Shown: positions 1 through 4,775 of the stretch, piece after piece | Layout: each line of letters opens with the position of its first letter | How positions within the stretch are numbered: the first letter of the stretch is position 1 | DNA from: an archaeon | Lineage (GTDB): Archaea > Hydrothermarchaeota > Hydrothermarchaeia > Hydrothermarchaeales > JALUUU01 | NCBI GenBank assembly: GCA_027021185.1 | Contig: JALUUU010000203.1 | Location: 1-7,314, forward strand | Direction: 5' to 3' | DNA length: 7,314 nt | Notes under the pieces: model-generated | Database searches by the model: none | Told to the model about the DNA's origin: nothing | The model's input: only the letters and a program-made list of their open reading frames with translations | Made by a program: the position numbers and the translations under genes

Positions 1-2
1 TC

Positions 3-635
3 AGAAGCCTTAAAGGCGGGGAAGACGAGCCCGTGGAGCACAACCCCATGCTGGGCTGGAGGGGCATAAGGAGGGGCCTTGACCAGGAGGAACTCCTCAG
101 GGCCGAGTTCAAGGCCATAAAGAAACTCGTGGAGGAAGGCTACACCAACATAGGCACCATGATACCCCTCGTTATACGCCCAGAGGAGCTTAGGAGGGCT
201 AAGGAGATCGCCTTGGAGGTCGGACTCAAGCCCCATGTGGACGTCAAGTTCGGCATAATGGTGGAGACCCCCGCCAGCGCCCTCATAATCGAGGACTTCA
301 TCCGTGAGGGGCTGGACTTCATCAGCTTCGGCACCAATGACCTCACCCAGTACACCCTGGCCATAGACAGGAACAACGAGAGGGTGGCCAAGCTCTTCAG
401 CGAGAAACACGGCGCGGTTATGAAGCTGATTGAGATGGTGATAAAGAAGTGCCGCGAGGCAGGGGTGGAGACGAGCATCTGCGGTCAGGCGGGCTCTTAC
501 CCGGATGTTGTGGACAAGCTTGTTAGGTTCGGAATAACGAGCGTCTCGGCCAATCCCGACGCTGTTGAGCTGGTCAGGGAGACGGTGGCCAGGACGGAGA
601 AGCGCCTTATCCTGGACAGAGCACGCTCAGGATAG
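3..635 (+). CDS. ppsA: Phosphoenolpyruvate synthase, C-terminal part (5' end outside the window)
   Basis: This is the PEP-binding TIM-barrel domain of PEP synthase, which makes PEP, AMP and phosphate from pyruvate and ATP for gluconeogenesis in the cytoplasm. The frame is open to the left edge, and the codons before the in-frame GTG at 33 already read as family sequence (GGEDEPVEHNPMLGWRG). That GTG is therefore internal and the gene is cut by the window. Seen directly: the NPMLGWRG segment with the substrate-binding Arg, GIMVETPAS with a metal-binding Glu, the PEP-utilising signature FISFGTNDLTQYTLAIDR with Asn-Asp, and ETSICGQAGS with the catalytic Cys (codon 480-482), followed by SANPDAV near the end. 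About 210 residues are visible of a family usually near 800. The last 9 bp overlap the convergent gene at 627-932. The assignment is very firm; PPDK is less likely because the C-terminal wording is that of archaeal PEP synthases. Confidence 0.96.
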   Translation, partial: RSLKGGEDEPVEHNPMLGWRGIRRGLDQEELLRAEFKAIKKLVEEGYTNIGTMIPLVIRPEELRRAKEIALEVGLKPHVDVKFGIMVETPASALIIEDFIREGLDFISFGTNDLTQYTLAIDRNNERVAKLFSEKHGAVMKLIEMVIKKCREAGVETSICGQAGSYPDVVDKLVRFGITSVSANPDAVELVRETVARTEKRLILDRARSG

Positions 636-932
636 GGCCTCTGCCTTCTCCAGTCCTGGCTCAACACCCTGCCCGATTACGTGGGCATCGAAAAAAGCAA
701 CCCCCTCCCCCTCGGTCCCATCCTTCTGGATGAAGCTGAACTTTACTGCCACTGTGTTAAGGACTATATCTATGGGGGTTCGCTTCTGAATCTTAACCTC
801 GGTTATCTCGGCCTCCCGGCCGAATTTTTCCTTAAGCCAGGCCGCACACATGGATGCCAGTCTTATGTCCATCTCCACCACCTTCGGGGACGGGGGGTCG
901 GTTTCCCCCCGCCTTCCTGGGTTGCCTTTCAC
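627..932 (-). CDS. Small conserved-looking protein of unknown function
   Basis: I do not recognise this family. The 101-residue reading has a disordered, Pro/Gly/Arg-rich first 20 residues, then a compact, well-balanced 81-residue part beginning MDIRLASMCAAWLKEKFG. A predicted helix is followed by alternating strands (EITEVKIQ, NTVAVKFSFIQ, EGVAFFDAHVI). It has no signal peptide, membrane segment or cysteine pair. Codon use (ATA, AAG, GAG) matches the neighbours, which argues that it is real rather than a shadow. The start is uncertain. GTG at 932 has AAGGAG seven bases upstream; ATG at 872 has AGGTG six bases upstream and begins exactly where the protein becomes folded-looking. The frame is open further upstream with no good start codon. 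The gene is convergent with ppsA (9-bp overlap) and divergent from the regulator at 1172. A small alpha/beta cytoplasmic protein is all I can infer. Confidence 0.72.
   Translation of the reverse strand: MKGNPGRRGETDPPSPKVVEMDIRLASMCAAWLKEKFGREAEITEVKIQKRTPIDIVLNTVAVKFSFIQKDGTEGEGVAFFDAHVIGQGVEPGLEKAEALS
808..829 (+). terminator. Hairpin plus T5 tract, possible ppsA terminator
   Basis: TCGGCC (808-813) and GGCCGA (818-823) form a perfect 6-bp stem with a 4-nt loop, followed after one A by five Ts (825-829). The shape is that of an intrinsic terminator for + strand transcription. The only + strand gene it could serve is ppsA, whose stop lies about 170 bp upstream. It sits inside the coding region of the - strand gene, so chance cannot be excluded; archaeal termination mainly needs the T-tract. 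Confidence 0.4.
891..911 (-). repeat. G/C-only hairpin at the 5' end of the small gene
   Basis: CGGGGGG (891-897) and CCCCCCG (905-911) are perfect 7-bp complementary arms around a 7-nt loop. In the - strand transcript this lies between the two candidate starts (932 and 872), just upstream of the Shine-Dalgarno-like AGGTG that would serve ATG 872. If 872 is the start, it is a leader hairpin; if 932 is the start, it encodes part of a Pro/Gly-rich tail. No T-tract follows on either strand, so I do not call it a terminator. Confidence 0.45.
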
Positions 933-1034
933 CTCCTCTCTCCTTTTCGCCTCTTCGTCGAGGCTTGCCTTGGGCCCCCTCCAAGTAATTGTATATGTTT
1001 CTTAATAGCGCAGGTATCTACTTAATGATATTTT

Positions 1035-1043
1035 CTATATATT
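1035..1043 (-). promoter_or_regulatory. TATA-like box for the small - strand gene
   Basis: On the - strand this reads AATATATAG, a fair archaeal TATA box. Transcription would begin near 1013, leaving a leader of about 80 nt to GTG 932 or 140 nt to ATG 872. A second weaker candidate, AAACATATAC at 991-1000 on the same strand, would give a leader of about 37 nt to GTG 932. The AT-richness of the region makes chance TATA matches common. Confidence 0.35.
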
Positions 1044-1078
1044 ATTGGTATTTATTATTTTTTATTTGTTAAGTCCAA

Positions 1079-1091
1079 TTTCCAGTGGAAA
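1079..1091. promoter_or_regulatory. Palindrome TTTCCA-G-TGGAAA, candidate regulator-binding site
   Basis: This is a perfect inverted repeat with 6-bp arms around one central base. It lies about 22 bp upstream of the TATA box of the Lrp/AsnC-like gene. Archaeal Lrp-family dimers commonly bind palindromes of about 13-15 bp near their own promoters, so autoregulation is a reasonable inference. The position just upstream of the BRE/TATA fits either activation or modulation of TFB binding. I see no second copy in front of mfnA. Confidence 0.4.
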
Positions 1092-1113
1092 GAAACATAT
1101 GCCTATAGCAACC

Positions 1114-1122
1114 TATATATAA
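1114..1122 (+). promoter_or_regulatory. TATA box of the regulator gene
   Basis: TATATATAA is centred near 1118, so transcription should start near 1144. That leaves a leader of about 28 nt, which contains the GGAGG at 1159-1163 in front of TTG 1172. This geometry supports the TTG at 1172 over the upstream in-frame TTG at 1145, which would have to be leaderless. Confidence 0.6.
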
Positions 1123-1158
1123 TAGATTGTTAAAAGCCATGTAATTGCACTGCACCCT

Positions 1159-1163
1159 GGAGG
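1159..1163 (+). promoter_or_regulatory. Ribosome binding site GGAGG that fixes the TTG start at 1172
   Basis: GGAGG stands 8 bases before TTG 1172 and is the best Shine-Dalgarno match in the leader. It falls inside the reading frame if the longer TTG 1145 start is used, which is one reason to prefer the shorter protein. Confidence 0.65.
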
Positions 1164-1171
1164 CGGGGCAA

Positions 1172-1606
1172 TTGAAGAAGGAAGAAGTGGAGATCATTAA
1201 GCGCCTCATCGACAACCCCCGGGAGAGCTACTCCAAGATAGCTAAGGAGCTGGGCCTCTCCGCGGAGGGTGTGAGGCAGAAGGTTCTCAAGATGATAAGG
1301 GAGGGTTCCCTGAGGCTCTACTGCGTTCCCGACGGCAGGCACTTCTCTAAGAGGCGGATAACCCTGATCCTCACGATACCCATGAACAAGAAGATCGACA
1401 TCCTGGAGCAGCTTAAGGAGATACCGAGTACTGTGGAGATACGCTCAGGGGTTCTCAGCAACACAGTCGTGATGGACATATCCACGAAGGACGTTGACAG
1501 GGACACCCACGAGCTTATGAAGCTCCTGGACGAGCTGGGGGTGGAGGTTAGAGAGGTCTTCGAGTCTGAGTGGGTGCACTTCGATTCCCGGAAAATGGTG
1601 GACTAG
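1172..1606 (+). CDS. Lrp/AsnC-like transcriptional regulator
   Basis: This is a 144-residue cytoplasmic DNA-binding protein. Residues about 3-47 form a winged helix-turn-helix of the AsnC/Lrp kind (KKEEVEIIKRL, then YSKIAKELGLSAEGVRQKV as helix-turn-helix). Residues about 62-132 follow the beta-alpha-beta-beta-alpha-beta order of the RAM/ferredoxin-like effector domain (RITLILTIPM, helix, STVEIRSG, NTVVMDIST, helix, VEVREVFES). Length fits the family (about 140-160). No ligand can be deduced, because the RAM domain is divergent and lacks an obvious amino-acid-binding signature. The start is TTG, chosen for the GGAGG 8 bases upstream and the TATA spacing; TTG 1145 would add nine residues. A palindrome upstream suggests self-regulation. 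mfnA follows 95 bp downstream but has its own promoter-like sequence, so regulation of mfnA is only a guess from proximity. Confidence 0.85.
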   Translation: MKKEEVEIIKRLIDNPRESYSKIAKELGLSAEGVRQKVLKMIREGSLRLYCVPDGRHFSKRRITLILTIPMNKKIDILEQLKEIPSTVEIRSGVLSNTVVMDISTKDVDRDTHELMKLLDELGVEVREVFESEWVHFDSRKMVD

Positions 1607-1636
1607 CCCGGTGCAGGTTATTAAGACCCCCCAAAG

Positions 1637-1661
1637 TTTTTAAAACCTTGAGGTTGTTTTT
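1637..1661 (+). terminator. Two T5 tracts between the regulator and mfnA
   Basis: TTTTT occurs at 1637-1641 and again at 1657-1661, starting 31 bp after the regulator stop. Oligo-T runs are the main signal of intrinsic termination in archaea. The first run is part of GTTTT-T-AAAAC, which could also act as a TATA element for mfnA. There is no strong GC hairpin. Confidence 0.4.
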
Positions 1662-1672
1662 CGTATCCACAG

Positions 1673-1681
1673 ATAAAAATA
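1673..1681 (+). promoter_or_regulatory. TATA box of the mfnA-dph2 unit, implying a leaderless start
   Basis: ATAAAAATA spans -29 to -21 relative to the A of ATG 1702, the usual TATA position if transcription starts at or very near the start codon. The ATG has only a weak AGGT seven bases upstream, which fits a leaderless mRNA. The alternative TTTTTAAAA at 1637-1645 would give a leader of about 35 nt. Confidence 0.5.
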
Positions 1682-1701
1682 TTCGCTGCCAGGTCTGGGA
1701 G

Positions 1702-2835
1702 ATGGATGAGGACGGCATCCCCGAGAACGAAGTCATAAAGGAACTTGAGGCCAGGAGAAAGAAGGACCTCACTTACTCCGGTGGCCGGATTCTGAGCTCC
1801 ATGTGCTCGTCTCCCCACCCCCTGGTGAAGAAGCTCTATCCAATGTTCCTGGAGACCAACCTCGGAGACCCGGGGCTGTTCAAGGGCACCCGGGAGCTGG
1901 AGGCCGAGGCGGTGAGGATCATAGGCTCTCTCATGGGCCACAGCGGGGCCAGGGGATTCATACTTAGTGGCGGCACAGAGGCCAATCTAACCGCTCTCTG
2001 GATAGCCCGGAACAGGATGCGGCGCCCATACCCGGAGGTTATAGTCCCGGAGAGCGCTCACTTCTCCCTCGATAAGGCCGCCGATCTTCTCGGCATAAAA
2101 GCTGTCAAGGCCCCCCTCCTCCCGGATCATTCCGTGGACTCTGAAAAGGTGGCGGAGCTCGTTACCGAGAACACCGTCGCCCTGGTGGGCATCGCCGGGA
2201 GTACTGAGTACGGGGCGGTTGACGACATAGAGGCCCTATCAGAGATAGCCCTGGAAGCAGGCCTGCATCTTCACGTGGACGCCGCCTTCGGCGGCTTCGT
2301 CCTGCCCTTCCTTAGAGACCTCGGCTATGATTCAAGGCCCTTCGACTTCTCGGTCCCCGGGGTTTCCTCCATAACAGTTGACCCCCATAAGATGGGCCTC
2401 GCTGCCATACCTGCGGGAGCCCTCCTTCTGCGCGAATCTGCCATGCTCAGGGCCATTGAGACACCCTCACCCTACCTAACCGAGAGAAAACAGCACACCA
2501 TCACGGGCACCCGAAGCGGGGCTCCGGCATCCACTGTCTACGCCCTCCTCAGGCACATGGGCAGGAGGGGATACAGGAGAAACGTTGAGCGGTGTATGAT
2601 GGTCACCCTCCACATGTATAACGAGCTCAGATCCATGGGCCTGCGCGTGGAGAAGCCCTGGATGAACGTCCTCGTCTTCAAAGACGAAGGGGGAAAGGTG
2701 AGGAAGGCCCTCATGGAGAAGGGCTGGGTTTTATCCAGGACCAGAAAGGGGGAGGCTAGGATCGTTGTAATGCCCCACGTAACAAGAGACACGGCCCAGG
2801 CCCTCATTAAGGATCTAAGGGATATACTGGGATGA
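1702..2835 (+). CDS. mfnA: PLP-dependent L-tyrosine / L-aspartate decarboxylase (MfnA family)
   Basis: This is a group II (glutamate decarboxylase-like) PLP enzyme of 377 residues, close to other archaeal MfnA proteins (about 370-400). It removes CO2 from L-tyrosine to give tyramine for methanofuran in methanogens, or from L-aspartate to give beta-alanine for coenzyme A in Thermococcales; sequence alone does not separate these. Seen directly: FILSGGTEANLTAL (87-99) for PLP phosphate binding, PESAHFSLDKAADLLG with the ring-stacking His120, HVDAAFGGF with Asp193 near the pyridine nitrogen, and SITVDPHKMGLAAIPAG with the Schiff-base Lys230 (codon 2389-2391). A longer reading from 1570 runs through the upstream intergenic region and is rejected: ATG 1702 begins the family-like sequence and sits correctly behind the TATA box. 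The last 4 bp (ATGA) overlap dph2, so the two are translationally coupled. Family certain, substrate not. Confidence 0.94.
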   Translation: MDEDGIPENEVIKELEARRKKDLTYSGGRILSSMCSSPHPLVKKLYPMFLETNLGDPGLFKGTRELEAEAVRIIGSLMGHSGARGFILSGGTEANLTALWIARNRMRRPYPEVIVPESAHFSLDKAADLLGIKAVKAPLLPDHSVDSEKVAELVTENTVALVGIAGSTEYGAVDDIEALSEIALEAGLHLHVDAAFGGFVLPFLRDLGYDSRPFDFSVPGVSSITVDPHKMGLAAIPAGALLLRESAMLRAIETPSPYLTERKQHTITGTRSGAPASTVYALLRHMGRRGYRRNVERCMMVTLHMYNELRSMGLRVEKPWMNVLVFKDEGGKVRKALMEKGWVLSRTRKGEARIVVMPHVTRDTAQALIKDLRDILG

Positions 2836-3854
2836 TGTTCCGCTACGACCTAGACGCGGTAGCCGCCACCATAAGGGAACGCGGATACAAAAGGGTTGCC
2901 CTGGAGCTGCCTGAGGGTCTCAGGGACAGGGCGGCCGATATAGTGGATGAGGTCAGCTCCAAAACAGGATGCGAGGTTTTCGTGTCCTGCGATCCATGCT
3001 ACGGCGCCTGCGACATCAACGACGACGCCCTGGCCGCTCTCGGATGCGAGGCGATCTTCCACTTCGGCCACACCAGGATTTTAGCCCGGACCAAGGTTCC
3101 CGTGCATTATGTGGAGGTGCATATACCCTGGGATGTCGCTGATCTCCTGGGGAAGGGGGAGCACCTCCTCGATGAAAAAGTCGGCCTCGCCACGACGGCA
3201 CAGCACCTCCACAGGCTGGAGGAGGTGAAGAAATACCTGGAAGAAAGGGGACACAGAGTATATATAGGAAAGGTAAAGGGCGTCCTCAAGCCGGGGCAGG
3301 TCCTGGGATGCAGCTTCGCCACCGCCAGGGCCGTTAAGGATAAAGTGGATGTATACGCCTACATAGGGGGAGGCAATTTCCATCCCCTGGGCATCGCCCT
3401 GGCCACGGGTAAGAAAACGCTGGCCTTCGATCCTGAGACGGGCACTGTAAGGGACATGGAGGAGATTAGGGACAGGGTCCTGCGCCAGAGGTTTGCAAGG
3501 ATAGCTAAAGCTAGGGGGGCGAGGAAATTCGGGGTTGTTGTCGGGTTGAAGAAGGGGCAGAGGCGTCTAGGCCTTGCCCTCAGGCTCAGGGAAAAACTGA
3601 GGAAAAGAGGGATGAAGGCGTATCTCCTGGCTCTCCGGGAGGTCGTCCCCGATAACCTCTATCCCTTCAGGAAGCTGGACGCCCTTGTGAGCACCGCTTG
3701 CCCCAGGGTTGCCATAGACGACGCCGGGCGCTTTCCCATACCGATCCTCACACCCGAGGAGCTGGATATAGCCCTGGGGGAGCGTGACTGGGTTGAGTAT
3801 GTCTTCGACGAGATGCCCTGGTCAGCCAGCCATCATCAGGAGGAAAGCCGTTAG
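2832..3854 (+). CDS. dph2: Diphthamide synthase subunit Dph2 (2-(3-amino-3-carboxypropyl)histidine synthase)
   Basis: This enzyme moves the 3-amino-3-carboxypropyl group of S-adenosylmethionine onto a histidine of elongation factor 2, the first step of diphthamide formation. Archaeal Dph2 is a homodimer with an unusual radical-SAM-like [4Fe-4S] cluster. The three cluster cysteines are visible with family spacing: Cys60 in CDPCYGACD, Cys160 in VLGCSFA and Cys290 in VSTACPRVAIDD, close to Cys59/163/287 of the Pyrococcus horikoshii protein. Other family segments are ALELPEGL near the N terminus and YIGGGNFHPLG around 177-187. At 340 residues it is normal in length. ATG 2832 overlaps the mfnA stop as ATGA; ATG 2835 directly follows in frame and could also be used. 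The final ten residues, after EYVFDEMPW, lie wholly inside the convergent M50 gene and look like a read-on tail. Confidence 0.96.
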   Translation: MMFRYDLDAVAATIRERGYKRVALELPEGLRDRAADIVDEVSSKTGCEVFVSCDPCYGACDINDDALAALGCEAIFHFGHTRILARTKVPVHYVEVHIPWDVADLLGKGEHLLDEKVGLATTAQHLHRLEEVKKYLEERGHRVYIGKVKGVLKPGQVLGCSFATARAVKDKVDVYAYIGGGNFHPLGIALATGKKTLAFDPETGTVRDMEEIRDRVLRQRFARIAKARGARKFGVVVGLKKGQRRLGLALRLREKLRKRGMKAYLLALREVVPDNLYPFRKLDALVSTACPRVAIDDAGRFPIPILTPEELDIALGERDWVEYVFDEMPWSASHHQEESR

Positions 3855-4403
3855 GGTTGCGGCTCCCCAGATCTTTTTGTCCCAGGCTATGACCTTAGAG
3901 CCGTCGAGGGGTGGGAAGGGGATGAGGTTAAAGAGGGCGAGCCAGGTGTTGACAATGAAGCCTATCCTGCCCAGGATCCCCAGGGGGCCGCCCAGGAAGG
4001 TCAGGAGTAAAAACACCATGGCGAGGGCCAGGTTCGTGGCTGGTCCTGCGAGGGAGATTATCCCGTTCTCTCGCCTGGTTATGGGGATAAACCTGCTCTG
4101 GATGTACACCGCCCCAGGTGCGGCGAAGATGAATCCGAAGACCACAGCTAGGAAGAAGGCCATGATGAGGCCGGTCTCCCACATCCTGTACTCGGCCCAG
4201 CATCCGAATTTCTGGGCCACCGCCTTGTGGGCGAGCTCGTGGAACACGAAAGCCGCCCCGACGGCTATTAGCATGATAAGGAATATCATGAAAAAATTGG
4301 TTCCCCTGAATATGTGGCCCCCCCGCATTATCCAGGCGAAGATGAAGCCGATGACAAGGGCGGAAATAGCTAGTTCTTTGACTTCTTGCTGAGAGAAATT
4401 CAT
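3822..4403 (-). CDS. Site-2-protease-type membrane metalloprotease (peptidase family M50)
   Basis: This is an integral membrane zinc protease of 193 residues, about the size of the minimal archaeal S2P core without PDZ or CBS additions. Seen directly: FHELAHKA with the HExxH zinc motif (HELAH 55-59) inside a hydrophobic segment, AGPATN at 119-124, and NLIPFPPLDG (159-168), the second conserved motif whose Asp167 is expected to be the third zinc ligand. Hydrophobic segments lie near 10-27, 36-62, 77-101, 118-143, 147-162 and 178-193. Such proteases cut membrane-embedded helices, often releasing regulators; the substrate is unknown. ATG 4403 overlaps the upstream gene's stop as ATGA, with GGAGG directly touching the start codon, too close for normal use, so translational coupling is likely. 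It ends the arfC-traB-122xx block and overlaps dph2 by 33 bp. Confidence 0.92.
   Translation of the reverse strand: MNFSQQEVKELAISALVIGFIFAWIMRGGHIFRGTNFFMIFLIMLIAVGAAFVFHELAHKAVAQKFGCWAEYRMWETGLIMAFFLAVVFGFIFAAPGAVYIQSRFIPITRRENGIISLAGPATNLALAMVFLLLTFLGGPLGILGRIGFIVNTWLALFNLIPFPPLDGSKVIAWDKKIWGAATLTAFLLMMAG
3874..3878 (+). terminator. T5 tract just past dph2
   Basis: TTTTT lies 20 bp after the dph2 stop, on the + strand and inside the 3' part of the oppositely oriented M50 gene. It is the only T-run close to the end of the mfnA-dph2 unit, so it may serve as the terminator. No supporting hairpin is evident. Confidence 0.25.
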
Positions 4404-4774
4404 CCTCCATAGTATAGAATGTTAACCTCCGCCGGGAAAAATAAACCCCCATAGCTCTTTATTTCCCCTACGGTAACGGTGCCCCCCCATTCAACCTCGA
4501 CGGCGTCCCCTATCTTCCCGTCTCCAAGAGAAATTCCTGGGAGCTTCTGTACATACGAACCCAGGGGCCCTTCTCTGTGCATGGCGACGAGGACGACGTC
4601 GCCTTTTCTGACGCCTCTCAGGGCTAGGTAGCTCCTGAAGATGGTGGGGGATAGCAGGGTGTAAACCAGGAGGAGGATGAGCTTTTCGAGGGTGCCCACT
4701 GGTAAGAGGGAGTACAGGATGAAGAGGGCGCCTACGCCTATTATGTAGAACTTGATGAATTTGAAGGTCCGCAT
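4400..4774 (-). CDS. Two-helix membrane protein with a C-terminal soluble beta-rich domain, unknown function
   Basis: I do not recognise this 124-residue protein. A positively charged start (MRTFKFIK) leads into a membrane helix at about 8-26, a short turn, and a second helix at about 30-46. Then comes a basic stretch (RSYLALRGVRKGD) and a soluble domain of about 70 residues, rich in Gly, Val and short strands (GDVVLVAMHREG, GDAVEVEWGGTVTVGEI), ending in NILYYGG. By the positive-inside rule both ends face the cytoplasm. The soluble part resembles a small beta-barrel of OB or NfeD style only in general pattern; there are no catalytic residues I can name. It starts 1 bp after the traB stop and shares ATGA with the M50 gene, so it is made together with both. 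A role as partner or adaptor of one of them is inference from context only. Confidence 0.82.
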   Translation of the reverse strand: MRTFKFIKFYIIGVGALFILYSLLPVGTLEKLILLLVYTLLSPTIFRSYLALRGVRKGDVVLVAMHREGPLGSYVQKLPGISLGDGKIGDAVEVEWGGTVTVGEIKSYGGLFFPAEVNILYYGG

Positions 4775-4775
4775 C

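Larger units (their letters stand above)
933..1171. other. Divergent intergenic region, AT-rich in the middle
   Basis: About 240 bp (300 bp if the small gene starts at 872) separate the - strand small gene from the + strand regulator. The stretch from roughly 1005 to 1140 is strikingly AT-rich against a GC-rich background, with runs of T and TAT on the + strand. It holds TATA-like boxes for both directions and a 13-bp palindrome. No convincing gene is seen: the + strand frame at 681-1025 is a low-quality antisense reading. Confidence 0.7.

Noticed and set aside
33..35. GTG as the start of a 200-residue ppsA-like gene
   Set aside because: The same frame is open to the left edge and already encodes PEP synthase sequence before this codon, so it is an internal valine of a longer gene.
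961..970. AGGCTTGCCT inverted repeat
   Set aside because: Arms of 4 bp with a 2-nt spacer cannot form a useful hairpin and are expected by chance.
681..1025. + strand reading frame of 114 codons
   Set aside because: Antisense to the small - strand gene; Pro/Cys/Leu-rich composition, no ribosome binding site, and it runs into the AT-rich promoter region.
1570..1701. Longer N terminus for MfnA
   Set aside because: It overlaps the regulator's 3' end and crosses T-tracts and a TATA box; its sequence is unlike the family, which begins around ATG 1702.
3784..4392. + strand reading frame of 202 codons over the M50 gene
   Set aside because: Its composition is the Arg/Met/Pro-rich mirror of a membrane-protein gene, while the opposite strand has clear HELAH and LDG motifs.
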